Position numbers and translations under genes: made by a program. A stretch of 5,493 bases of DNA from Synergistales bacterium. Its GTDB lineage: Bacteria > Synergistota > Synergistia > Synergistales > Thermovirgaceae. The stretch spans positions 1-5,493 of the forward strand of contig JAHDOX010000017.1 of the NCBI GenBank assembly GCA_018434645.1, read 5' to 3'. Of the stretch, positions 1 to 5,492 are shown piece after piece; positions within the stretch are counted from its first letter, which is position 1, and each line of letters starts with the position of its first letter. A model generated the notes under the pieces. It was given only the letters and a program-made list of their open reading frames with translations. It searched no databases and was not told the DNA's origin.

Positions 1-431
1 ATGAAAAGCGCAGGTACGGGAAGTCCTGCGGAAACAAGCATATGATGGGTAAGCCATTTGTCAAGGGCAAGGGCCATTGTAACAGAGTCCGAGCCAGCAT
101 AGGGGATGTCCAGCATCTCGAGGATAGCCGGAACCTGCGATTCACGACCCCTGGTGATTCCGCGCCCCTCAGCTATATTGACCACGAAGTCGGGTCCGGC
201 GCTCCGCAAGTCTTCCGTGAAGCGATCATTCTGCTCAATGAGGACAACATCGAACCCGCAGGATTCTATGTTGTCCTTTAGGTTTTCAACTGTTTCAATA
301 CAATCATATTCTTCGTACCTGTCATCGGCCTCTTCTTTCGATGCGGCCCGGCGGAGATTGTAAACCAGCCCTATTTTCCGCACCGCTTTGAGGCCGGATT
401 TGGATGACGATCCAGGATCTTCCTTTTTCAT
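1..431 (-). CDS. D-alanine--D-alanine ligase-like ATP-grasp protein, N-terminal part (cut by window edge)
   Basis: Reading leftward from an ATG at 431-429, the frame stays open for 143 codons to the window edge. The protein resembles the N-terminal (pre-ATP-grasp) domain of the D-Ala-D-Ala ligase superfamily: a first beta strand RKIGLVYNL (18-26), an acidic segment EEADDRYEEYD (33-43), DFVVNIAEG (81-89), the RESQVPAILEML stretch (96-107), IPYAGSD (109-115) and the ALDKWLTHHML helix (122-132). Known members join D-amino acids or similar substrates through an acyl phosphate made from ATP, in the cytoplasm. The catalytic ATP-grasp domain lies outside the window, so activity and substrate cannot be judged; many relatives with the ADDRYEEYD-type N-terminus are not proven Ddl enzymes. 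The start is supported by an AGGGGG Shine-Dalgarno ten bases upstream. The first 17 residues are hydrophilic and look like a short tail ahead of the fold. Confidence 0.85.
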   Translation of the reverse strand, partial: MKKEDPGSSSKSGLKAVRKIGLVYNLRRAASKEEADDRYEEYDCIETVENLKDNIESCGFDVVLIEQNDRFTEDLRSAGPDFVVNIAEGRGITRGRESQVPAILEMLDIPYAGSDSVTMALALDKWLTHHMLVSAGLPVPALF

Positions 432-441
432 TAGTTTTTCG

Positions 442-447
442 CCCCCT
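442..447 (-). promoter_or_regulatory. Ribosome binding site of the ligase-like gene
   Basis: On the minus strand this reads AGGGGG, ten bases before the ATG at 431. It supports that start over downstream alternatives such as a GTG at codon 17, which has no comparable purine run. It sits 13 bases after a C-rich/G-rich hairpin (461-477) whose C-rich arm could in principle also pair with this G-run. Confidence 0.6.
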
Positions 448-460
448 GCAAGCGAGAGAT

Positions 461-477
461 CTCCCCTTTTCGGGGAG
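461..477 (-). other. Short GC hairpin just upstream of the ligase RBS
   Basis: CTCCCC (461-466) and GGGGAG (472-477) form a perfect 6-bp stem with a five-base loop; as minus-strand RNA the loop reads GAAAA. No T-run follows on either strand, so it is not a standard intrinsic terminator. Its position immediately before the RBS is compatible with a role in translation or mRNA stability, but that is inference. Confidence 0.45.
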
Positions 478-532
478 GTTAAAACGGTCTGGAATTTGAA
501 TTTTCCCAGTCTCCCGCAGACGTCACCTCCGT

Positions 533-659
533 CGGATTTCCGGCATCCTGTCTTTTACAGGCTGTCTTCAAGCGATCCATAAAACAAAAGACCCGCATAA
601 AGCCTCGTGGCTTCTTTTGCGAGGTCTCGGACCGAAGAATCTCAGGGGGCGGAAATCGG
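533..659 (-). promoter_or_regulatory. Candidate structured 5' leader RNA of the ligase-like gene
   Basis: As minus-strand RNA, GATTTCCG (from 657-650) is perfectly complementary to CGGAAATC (from 542-535) and could close a multibranch structure. Inside lie two hairpins. The first is an interrupted 14-bp hairpin over 589-627: AGACC/GGTCT, CGCA/TGCG and AAGCC/GGCTT around a TCGT loop on the plus strand. The second is a 5-bp hairpin, CCTGT/ACAGG, at 547-561. A further 5-bp stem, GCGCC/GGCGC (659-673), lies at the outer edge. I compared the region by eye with TPP, cobalamin, SAM, lysine, glycine, cyclic-di-GMP, cyclic-di-AMP and T-box conserved cores and recognised none. The pairing is visible in the sequence; that it is a regulatory RNA is inference. 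Confidence 0.3.
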
Positions 660-721
660 CGCCTCAGCGGCGCTCGCATCCTTGTCAAAAATGCCGGATA
701 ACCCCTGTTGTGTGCTCTTCT

Positions 722-751
722 TTGCGGATAATATCACTCTTACGGTAAAAT
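722..751 (+). promoter_or_regulatory. Candidate promoter for the SLH/NAGPA protein gene
   Basis: TTGCGG (722-727) and TAAAAT (746-751) are 18 bases apart; the -10 matches the sigma-70 consensus at five of six positions. An alternative -10, TAATAT (729-734), lies between them. The transcript would start near 758 and leave a leader of about 75 nt. The elements interleave with the candidate opposite-strand promoter at 728-755. Confidence 0.35.
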
Positions 752-755
752 ACAA
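728..755 (-). promoter_or_regulatory. Candidate promoter for the ligase-like gene
   Basis: On the minus strand TTGTAT (755-750) and TATTAT (733-728) are separated by 16 bases. The -10 matches the sigma-70 consensus at five of six positions; the -35 matches at three. Transcription would begin near 720 and give a leader of about 290 nt. A perfect TTGACA (688-683) lies further downstream but has no acceptable -10 at the proper distance. Confidence 0.35.
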
Positions 756-816
756 GTCCGGCTTGTGCATTTATCGCAGACATGACTTCTGAAGCATTTG
801 CAACCATGTACTTTTT

Positions 817-834
817 GGGGAGAGCGTCAAGTTG
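817..834 (+). promoter_or_regulatory. Ribosome binding site and TTG start of the SLH/NAGPA gene
   Basis: GGGGAG (817-822) is nine bases before TTG at 832-834. The reading frame is closed by TGA at 790-792, and no ATG or GTG gives a signal peptide in this frame before 832. TTG is therefore the only start that yields the Lys-rich n-region followed by the hydrophobic core of the signal peptide. Confidence 0.75.
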
Positions 835-2565
835 AAAATAAAGATATCCGGATTTCTTTGGGTCCTGGCAGTAATAATTTTTCTAGCGGCCCCGCAGGCT
901 GAAGCCGACACGGTGACCAGGGGTGAGCTTGTCTCGGTTATCGTATCGACACTCGAACTGCCCGTGTGGTCGGGAAACAGGTACTTCAAAGATGTGCCTG
1001 CTTCCCATCCTTATGAAAGAGCCGTTGAATCCGCGGCCGCGCAGGGGATACTACCGCCGACGGAAAAATTCTACCCCGATGTGGAAGCATCCCGGGCGGA
1101 AGCTCTCCTTTATTCCTTGAGAAGCCTGGGCCTTTCGCGTGAAGCATCAATCCTCGGCAATCTTCCCTTTGAAAGGCATCAAGGCCTTCCGGAATACATA
1201 CAGCCTTATTTTCGCATCGCCCAAAGGATGACCCCCGGACCTCCGGACGTTTTCCTGTCTGGACCTGAAGGTGTCTTGCAAAAGGAAGATCTGGTCTCCT
1301 TCAGGCAATGGCTTTTGTCATGCAGGAAGCACCTTTTGTGGGAGGAACGCTTTAAAGGCAGCAGGACCACATTGGTCCTTCACCGGGAAAACGCGGGAAG
1401 ACCGCCGGCCAGCTGGGCGATACAGGCAGGGACCTTTCCCGTTGAATCGCCCGAGGCCATGGCGCTTTTGTCGAAACTCAAGGCACGGGGGCTCCCAGGC
1501 GTTATCGATGAACGGCCTTCGGGCAGGGTGGTTCTTGTGGGTCCCTTTCTTCATTACGTAGAAGCCTGGGCAAAGACAGACCTGGTTAAAGACATCGGGA
1601 CGACTCGAATTGTCTCCTTCGAAGATCGACCTTCCGGGGCCCTTTTCTGGAGCGCAATCGTGGCCGATATCAACCGGGAAATGCCGAAAATCGTCACGGC
1701 CGGGGAAATTGCCGGGCGCAAGCAGCCTTTGTCGTGGATTGCGCAAAACTCCGGCGCCGAGGGAGCCGTCAACGGCGGATTCTTCAATGGAGTACATATA
1801 ATAGGCAGTCTTGTCACGAGAGGCTTTCCTGTCAGCGGCCCCTGGAAGGGCCGTTCGGCCATCGGATGGAACAACGATGGAACTTTCCATTTCGGGTCCG
1901 GGTGGTTCAGGGCGGTCCTACGCTCCGGTGAACAAACGCTGGAGATAAACAGATTCAACATGGCTCCCGCGTCCAACGAGGCAGCCTTGTATTCCCCCCA
2001 TATTTGGTACTTCGCGACGGGCATCCCGGACGATGCCACCGAGGGGAAGGTGACTTCGGGAAAACTCCAGGAGATCAAGGGGGCCCACCTGTCGAACCAT
2101 TTCGTGCCCCGCGACGGGTACCTCGTTATAGCCCGCGGCTTTTCGGCCAACAAACTGCGACACTTTGCCAAGGGTGAGACCATAAAAATCGAACTCCTCT
2201 GGCAGGAAGAAAACTTTAAAAAGTGCACCGAGGTACTCCAGGCAGGCCCGATGTTGCTCCTTGACGGCAAACACGCCCTGACCCCTGAAGGTTTTTCTGA
2301 AAGCGTCATCAGGGGGCGACATCCAAGGTCCATTGTGGGAACCGACGGGGAAAGCCTCTGGTGGATCGTAGTCGACGGGCGCGACTCATGGCATAGCCGT
2401 GGATGCACCCTTGAAGAAGCAGTATCCCTGGCTTCCGATTTAGGCCTCCGGAATGCTTTGAACCTGGACGGCGGCGGTTCTTCCTCTATGTGGTGGCAGG
2501 GATCGATCGTCAACAGCCCTTCGGGTAACGCTGAACGGCCATTGCCCTACGCCGTCGTTTTCTGA
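832..2565 (+). CDS. Secreted SLH-domain, SPOR-like and NAGPA-type phosphodiester glycosidase protein
   Basis: This is a 577-residue exported protein. Residues 1-25 form a signal peptide (MKIK, a hydrophobic core 7-20, and an AEA cleavage site at 23-25). Residues 28-102 contain an S-layer homology motif with YFKDVP (51-56), a central AAAQGIL (68-74) and SRAEALLYSLRSLGL (87-101), which would anchor it to cell wall or envelope polymer. Residues 194-256 look like a SPOR domain (WAIQAGTF at 195-202; VVLVGPFLHYVEA at 233-245), a fold that binds denuded peptidoglycan glycan. Residues 270-577 are a NAGPA/DUF2233 domain: AVNGGFF (312-318), QAGPMLLLDGK (470-480), RSIVGTDG (499-506), VVDGR (513-517) and the hallmark NLDGGGSSSM (544-553). 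The family hydrolyses phosphodiester-linked sugars in the mammalian uncovering enzyme; the bacterial substrate is unknown. A wall or envelope phosphodiester glycan is a reasonable guess. The gene has its own start region and is not visibly in an operon. Confidence 0.9.
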   Translation: MKIKISGFLWVLAVIIFLAAPQAEADTVTRGELVSVIVSTLELPVWSGNRYFKDVPASHPYERAVESAAAQGILPPTEKFYPDVEASRAEALLYSLRSLGLSREASILGNLPFERHQGLPEYIQPYFRIAQRMTPGPPDVFLSGPEGVLQKEDLVSFRQWLLSCRKHLLWEERFKGSRTTLVLHRENAGRPPASWAIQAGTFPVESPEAMALLSKLKARGLPGVIDERPSGRVVLVGPFLHYVEAWAKTDLVKDIGTTRIVSFEDRPSGALFWSAIVADINREMPKIVTAGEIAGRKQPLSWIAQNSGAEGAVNGGFFNGVHIIGSLVTRGFPVSGPWKGRSAIGWNNDGTFHFGSGWFRAVLRSGEQTLEINRFNMAPASNEAALYSPHIWYFATGIPDDATEGKVTSGKLQEIKGAHLSNHFVPRDGYLVIARGFSANKLRHFAKGETIKIELLWQEENFKKCTEVLQAGPMLLLDGKHALTPEGFSESVIRGRHPRSIVGTDGESLWWIVVDGRDSWHSRGCTLEEAVSLASDLGLRNALNLDGGGSSSMWWQGSIVNSPSGNAERPLPYAVVF

Positions 2566-3428
2566 AGCCCGGAGCCTGGTTGTTCCTTGATCCAAACATC
2601 CCGCTGGGGGAAGGGTATGACTATGCCTTCGCGGTCAAAAGCCTCTTTAAGGCGAAGCCGGTATTCGCGACCCACAAACCACTGCTCACCTGGCATCGTT
2701 TTTATAAGGGCCCTCAAGTTTATGGAACTGTCGGCAAATTCCAGAATACCCTGGATTGACGCGTCTTCCATGATCTTGTCAGGGTGATCCTCCTTAAGCT
2801 TGCCGGCTACTTCCTCCATGACGGCAAGGGCCTTCCGCACATCCGTGTCGTAAGAAACACCAACAACCACCTTTGCCTGCGACCAGTTTTTCGTCGCATT
2901 CACCAGTTCGCCTATGTTGCTGTTCGGGATAATGATGTAGTTTCCGTCAAGGTCGGTAAGATGCGTAGTTCGGAGCGTGAATCGCTCCACGGTACCGAAA
3001 TACTCGCCGATCTTGACCACATCCCCGACGGCATAGTGGTCCTCTATGATGACGAAAATACCGTTGAGGAAATCCCGAATGATATTTTGAGCTGCGAGAG
3101 ATATAGCCAGTCCAGCGATCCCGACACCAGTCAGAACAGGCATGATGTTGATGCCGATGCTGCTCAAAAACATCAGGACCGCAAAAATAATTAGTACTAT
3201 CCTGAGAATATCAAGCGAAAGCTTTTTTAAAGTCCCCAGTCGTTTTATCCTTGCCTCTCTTTCATGCTTCTCCAGTTTGTGTGTCTTGTTCCTGCGTATC
3301 ATTACCATAGCCTGGTCAAAAACCTTGCCCAAAAGACGCCGCAAAAGGCGGTCGGCGATAAACCATCCAATGATGATCAGTATAGGCTGTACCCACTTGA
3401 ATTCCATGATTATTCTGAAAGAATCCAT
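2547..3428 (-). CDS. Small-conductance mechanosensitive channel, MscS family
   Basis: This 293-residue inner-membrane protein matches the size of E. coli MscS (286). Three membrane segments are visible: about 13-33, about 73-93, and the pore helix region 95-128. The pore helix has the small-residue pattern GVGIAGLAISLAAQNIIRDF (101-120), as in YkuT-type members. The segment YAVGDVVKIGEYFGTVERF (132-150) and the signature DGNYIIIPNSNIGELVNAT (161-179) mark the beta domain of the cytoplasmic vestibule; VGVSYDTDV (189-197) and a C-terminal alpha/beta region follow. Family members open under membrane tension and release solutes during hypo-osmotic shock. The charged stretch 45-70 is a tail-like linker between TM1 and TM2. 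The ATG at 3428 has AGGAG nine bases upstream. Its last codons overlap the convergent SLH/NAGPA gene. Gating type and ion preference cannot be told from sequence. Confidence 0.93.
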   Translation of the reverse strand: MDSFRIIMEFKWVQPILIIIGWFIADRLLRRLLGKVFDQAMVMIRRNKTHKLEKHEREARIKRLGTLKKLSLDILRIVLIIFAVLMFLSSIGINIMPVLTGVGIAGLAISLAAQNIIRDFLNGIFVIIEDHYAVGDVVKIGEYFGTVERFTLRTTHLTDLDGNYIIIPNSNIGELVNATKNWSQAKVVVGVSYDTDVRKALAVMEEVAGKLKEDHPDKIMEDASIQGILEFADSSINLRALIKTMPGEQWFVGREYRLRLKEAFDREGIVIPFPQRDVWIKEQPGSGLQKTTA

Positions 3429-3437
3429 TTAAACTCA

Positions 3438-3442
3438 CTCCT
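3438..3442 (-). promoter_or_regulatory. Ribosome binding site of the MscS-family gene
   Basis: The minus strand reads AGGAG, nine bases before the ATG at 3428. It supports this start over the internal Met at codon 8. Confidence 0.7.
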
Positions 3443-3450
3443 ATCGGCAA

Positions 3451-3470
3451 GGTATTTTCAATACAATACC
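3451..3470. repeat. Inverted repeat in the mscS-side promoter region
   Basis: GGTATT (3451-3456) and AATACC (3465-3470) form a perfect 6-bp inverted repeat with an eight-base spacer. A tighter alternative pairs GTATT (3452-3456) with AATAC (3460-3464). The repeat covers the candidate -10 of the minus-strand promoter, so it could be an operator or a hairpin in the 5' leader. No regulator is recognisable. Confidence 0.4.
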
Positions 3471-3493
3471 ATTTACCCAGGATTTTATGGCAA
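3463..3493 (-). promoter_or_regulatory. Candidate promoter for the MscS-family gene
   Basis: On the minus strand TTGCCA (3493-3488) and TATTGT (3468-3463) are 19 bases apart. A TGG precedes the -10, giving an extended -10 (TGnTATTGT). The spacing is long, so this is only a candidate. For the oppositely oriented 3547 gene, TACAAT (3462-3467) is a possible -10 on the plus strand, but I see no acceptable -35. Confidence 0.3.
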
Positions 3494-3532
3494 AATTACC
3501 ATGTAGGATCGGAAAAAATCTGAAATCATGAG

Positions 3533-3538
3533 AGGAGG
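3533..3538 (+). promoter_or_regulatory. Strong ribosome binding site of the thiamine-binding protein gene
   Basis: AGGAGG is followed by an A-rich eight-base spacer and ATG at 3547. This full-consensus Shine-Dalgarno fixes the start and suggests efficient translation. Confidence 0.85.
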
Positions 3539-3546
3539 CGAAAAAA

Positions 3547-3858
3547 ATGGGCAAAGTCGTGGCGGAAGTCATAATAGTCCCTTACGGAACCGGGACCCCA
3601 AGCCTCAGTCGTTACGTCGCAGACGTAGAAAAGGTCTTAAAAAGCTATAATCTGAAGACGATGCTTACTCCCATGGGGACAATCCTGGAAGGAGACATGG
3701 ACACCGTCCTGGAGGCCGTGAAAGCCGCTCATCAGGTCCCCTTCGAATCCGGTGCCTTGCGGGTAGGGACGACGATACGCATTGATGAACGCAGGGACAA
3801 GGAGCTAGACATGTTCGAAAAGGTAAAATCCGTGGAGGAAAAATTGAACACCGAGTAG
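3547..3858 (+). CDS. Thiamine-binding protein, MTH1187/DUF77 family
   Basis: This 103-residue protein has the usual length and pattern of the MTH1187/YqgV (PF01910) family. A first strand AEVIIVPYGTGTPSLSRYV (6-24) leads into the VEKVLKSY helix (27-34). TPMGTILEGDMDTVLEAVKA (41-60) is the most diagnostic block. The last part has ALRVGTTIRIDERRDK (70-85) and a charged C-terminal helix (86-101). Family members are small ferredoxin-like cytosolic proteins that form oligomers; several bind thiamine or its pyrimidine moiety, though the physiological role is poorly defined. No thiamine synthesis or transport gene is nearby, and the 118-base spacer upstream is too short to carry an obvious TPP riboswitch; none of its core motifs is visible. 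The gene stands alone, divergent from the mechanosensitive channel and convergent with the antiporter. Confidence 0.9.
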   Translation: MGKVVAEVIIVPYGTGTPSLSRYVADVEKVLKSYNLKTMLTPMGTILEGDMDTVLEAVKAAHQVPFESGALRVGTTIRIDERRDKELDMFEKVKSVEEKLNTE

Positions 3859-3865
3859 ACCTTCG

Positions 3866-3880
3866 ACAGACTTGATCTGT
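3866..3880 (+). other. Small hairpin after the thiamine-binding protein gene
   Basis: ACAGA (3866-3870) and TCTGT (3876-3880) pair around a five-base CTTGA loop, eight bases after the stop codon, with TTAAA following. It is too weak to call a terminator on its own, but may act with the larger hairpin at 3912-3947. Confidence 0.3.
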
Positions 3881-3911
3881 TTAAACGACGCATCACGCCA
3901 AGCAACCAATG

Positions 3912-3962
3912 CAGAAGGGCGGCGAGGGAAACCTCGCCGCCCTTCTGTTATGTGCGTGTTTT
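3912..3962. terminator. Probable shared terminator between convergent genes
   Basis: Positions 3912-3927 and 3932-3947 form a perfect 16-bp GC-rich stem with a GAAA (GNRA-type) loop on the plus strand. It lies 53 bases after the plus-strand gene and 33 bases after the minus-strand antiporter stop, the usual place for a terminator serving both. The T-tract is poor: on the plus strand TTAT follows directly and TTTT comes only at 3959-3962; on the minus strand the following bases are only moderately T-rich (CATTGGTTGCTT). Termination strength is therefore uncertain. Confidence 0.7.
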
Positions 3963-3980
3963 ACCCGGTGTTTTATGCAG

Positions 3981-5492
3981 TTACGGCTTCTCTTTGGCAA
4001 CCACGTCTTCGCCTTCGGCAGTACGCCAGTAGATGCCGATCTTCATGTAGGACATGACGATAGACACGATGGGGTTCAGGTAGTTCAAAAACGCGTAGGG
4101 CGCATAGGCCAAAGTCGGAACGCCCAAAACGCTGCTCTGGTACGCACCGCAGGTGTTCCAGGGAACAAGAGCCGACGTCAGCGTTCCAGAATCCTCGGTC
4201 ACCCTCGACAGCATGCGCGGCGCAAGGCCCTTCTCCTCGAAGGCCATCTTGAACATCCTGCCCGGAATGACCAAAGCAAGATACTGGTCACCCAAAAACA
4301 GGTTCGCAACAAAACAGGAGACTACGACCGAGGCCACCATGCCTCCCACGGTCTTCACGGACTTCATCAGCGAGTGCACAATCACTTCAAGAAATCCGCA
4401 GGCCTCCATTACACCACCGAAGAAAAGAGCACAGAATATCAGCGAAATCGTCCACATCATCGAATCGAGTCCGCCCCGCGTCAGAAGGTCGCTCAGCATG
4501 CCCCCGACCTCGTTGGCCATCTCCGGCACCATGGACAGGTTGCTCTGGCTCAAAAGCGACAGCAGCGCATCCCCTTCCGCTCCGGCTATCTCCGATGAAA
4601 GCTGCGCCTCGTAGCCGTAGTGAATGGCATTTATTATGTCGCCAAAACCGTTGCCCTGAAAAACAGACATGATAGCAGCAAGAATCACACCAGTAAAAAG
4701 GCCCGGGATGGCCGGAATCTTGCGCACCGCAAGCGCAATAACAACCACCGGAGGAAGAAATCCTATTATGCTGATGGGAAACTCCGCCTTCAGCATGGTC
4801 TGAAGCGCGTCGATCTTCTCTACATCCAGCGCTCCGCTTCCATACTTCATGCCCATGAAAATCGTAATCGCCGCCACTATCAGGTAGGTCGGAGCCGTGG
4901 ACCAGACCATGGCCCTGATGTGGTCGAACAGGTCCGCACCCGCCACGGCCGGCGCAAGGTTCGTAGTGTCCGACAAAGGCGACATCTTGTCTCCAAAGTA
5001 CGCACCGGAAATAATAATGCCCGCCGACACCGGCGCGGGTATCCCAAGACCAAAACCAATGCCCATGAGCGCCACACCGACCGTGCCGGACGTGGTCCAG
5101 GACGACCCCGTTGAAATAGCAACTATGGAACAGATCAAAAGCGTGGCCAAAAGGAAAATTCCCGGGGAAAGAATCGACAGGCCATAGTAGATCAACGTCG
5201 GCACAACACCGCTCTGGATCCAGATACCTATAACCATCCCTATGATCATCAGAATCACTACCGCCTGAAGCGCCACCGCTATGGCGTTTAGCGCGCCCTC
5301 TTCTATCTCCGACCAGGGTTTCTTCAACACGATAAGGCCCACACAGCAAACCACTAACGTCGATAGCACTATCGGTATATGGGCGTCGACACCAAGCGCC
5401 AATACTCCATAGCTGATGATTACCGCCGCTACAACAAACACACCTATCGACAATCCCAAACTCGGTCTTACCTGTTCCTTTTTTTCACTCAT
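3981..5492 (-). CDS. nhaC: Na+/H+ antiporter, NhaC family
   Basis: This is a complete 503-residue polytopic membrane protein with about 11-12 hydrophobic segments. Family hallmarks are STGSSWTTSGTVGVALMGIG (127-146), then SGAYFGDKMSPLSDTTNLAP (162-181) and AVAGADLFDHI (182-192). The second half repeats the theme with EDSGTLTSALVPWNTCGAYQ (433-452) and GVPTLAYAPYAFLNYLNPI (457-475). NhaC proteins exchange Na+ for H+ across the cytoplasmic membrane; the related MleN exchanges malate and lactate with these ions, so an organic-acid antiporter is an alternative. The acidic, low-hydrophobicity stretch around 295-340 appears longer than in typical members, which are usually somewhat shorter overall. 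The ATG at 5492 is the first codon of the open frame seen here; its ribosome binding site and promoter lie beyond the right edge, so a more upstream start cannot be excluded. Confidence 0.92.
   Translation of the reverse strand: MSEKKEQVRPSLGLSIGVFVVAAVIISYGVLALGVDAHIPIVLSTLVVCCVGLIVLKKPWSEIEEGALNAIAVALQAVVILMIIGMVIGIWIQSGVVPTLIYYGLSILSPGIFLLATLLICSIVAISTGSSWTTSGTVGVALMGIGFGLGIPAPVSAGIIISGAYFGDKMSPLSDTTNLAPAVAGADLFDHIRAMVWSTAPTYLIVAAITIFMGMKYGSGALDVEKIDALQTMLKAEFPISIIGFLPPVVVIALAVRKIPAIPGLFTGVILAAIMSVFQGNGFGDIINAIHYGYEAQLSSEIAGAEGDALLSLLSQSNLSMVPEMANEVGGMLSDLLTRGGLDSMMWTISLIFCALFFGGVMEACGFLEVIVHSLMKSVKTVGGMVASVVVSCFVANLFLGDQYLALVIPGRMFKMAFEEKGLAPRMLSRVTEDSGTLTSALVPWNTCGAYQSSVLGVPTLAYAPYAFLNYLNPIVSIVMSYMKIGIYWRTAEGEDVVAKEKP

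Noticed and set aside
589..627. Plus-strand intrinsic terminator (AAGCC-TCGT-GGCTT followed by CTTTT)
   Set aside because: No plus-strand gene lies upstream to be terminated, the T-run is short and itself pairs in the longer hairpin. It is treated as part of the ligase leader instead.
479..688. 69-codon minus-strand frame in the intergenic region
   Set aside because: There is no ribosome binding site, the composition is Arg- and Pro-rich, and no family is recognised; the stretch is better explained as a leader or spacer.
683..688. Perfect TTGACA -35 on the minus strand
   Set aside because: No -10-like hexamer follows at 16-18 bases; the sequence there is GC-rich.
607..792. 61-codon plus-strand frame upstream of the SLH/NAGPA gene
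   Set aside because: Its ATG-equivalent start lies in the loop of a hairpin, there is no ribosome binding site, and it spans the candidate promoters.
432..831. Known riboswitch (TPP, cobalamin, SAM, lysine, glycine, cyclic-di-GMP, T-box)
   Set aside because: Fragments such as CTGAGA or CCGGAAATCCG resemble parts of known cores, but the rest of each consensus is missing on both strands.
1554..2513. 319-codon open frame on the minus strand inside the SLH/NAGPA gene
   Set aside because: It is antisense to a frame with clear domain motifs, its translation is rich in Pro, Arg and Ser without a recognisable domain, and no ribosome binding site is evident.
3909..4598. 229-codon plus-strand frame starting within the terminator hairpin
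   Set aside because: It begins inside the hairpin and runs antisense to the NhaC gene; the product is Arg/His/Gln-rich and looks like a coding shadow.
4387..5349. 320-codon minus-strand frame inside the antiporter gene
   Set aside because: It is a shifted reading of the NhaC frame; the product is rich in Gly, Arg, His and Cys and lacks membrane segments or family motifs.
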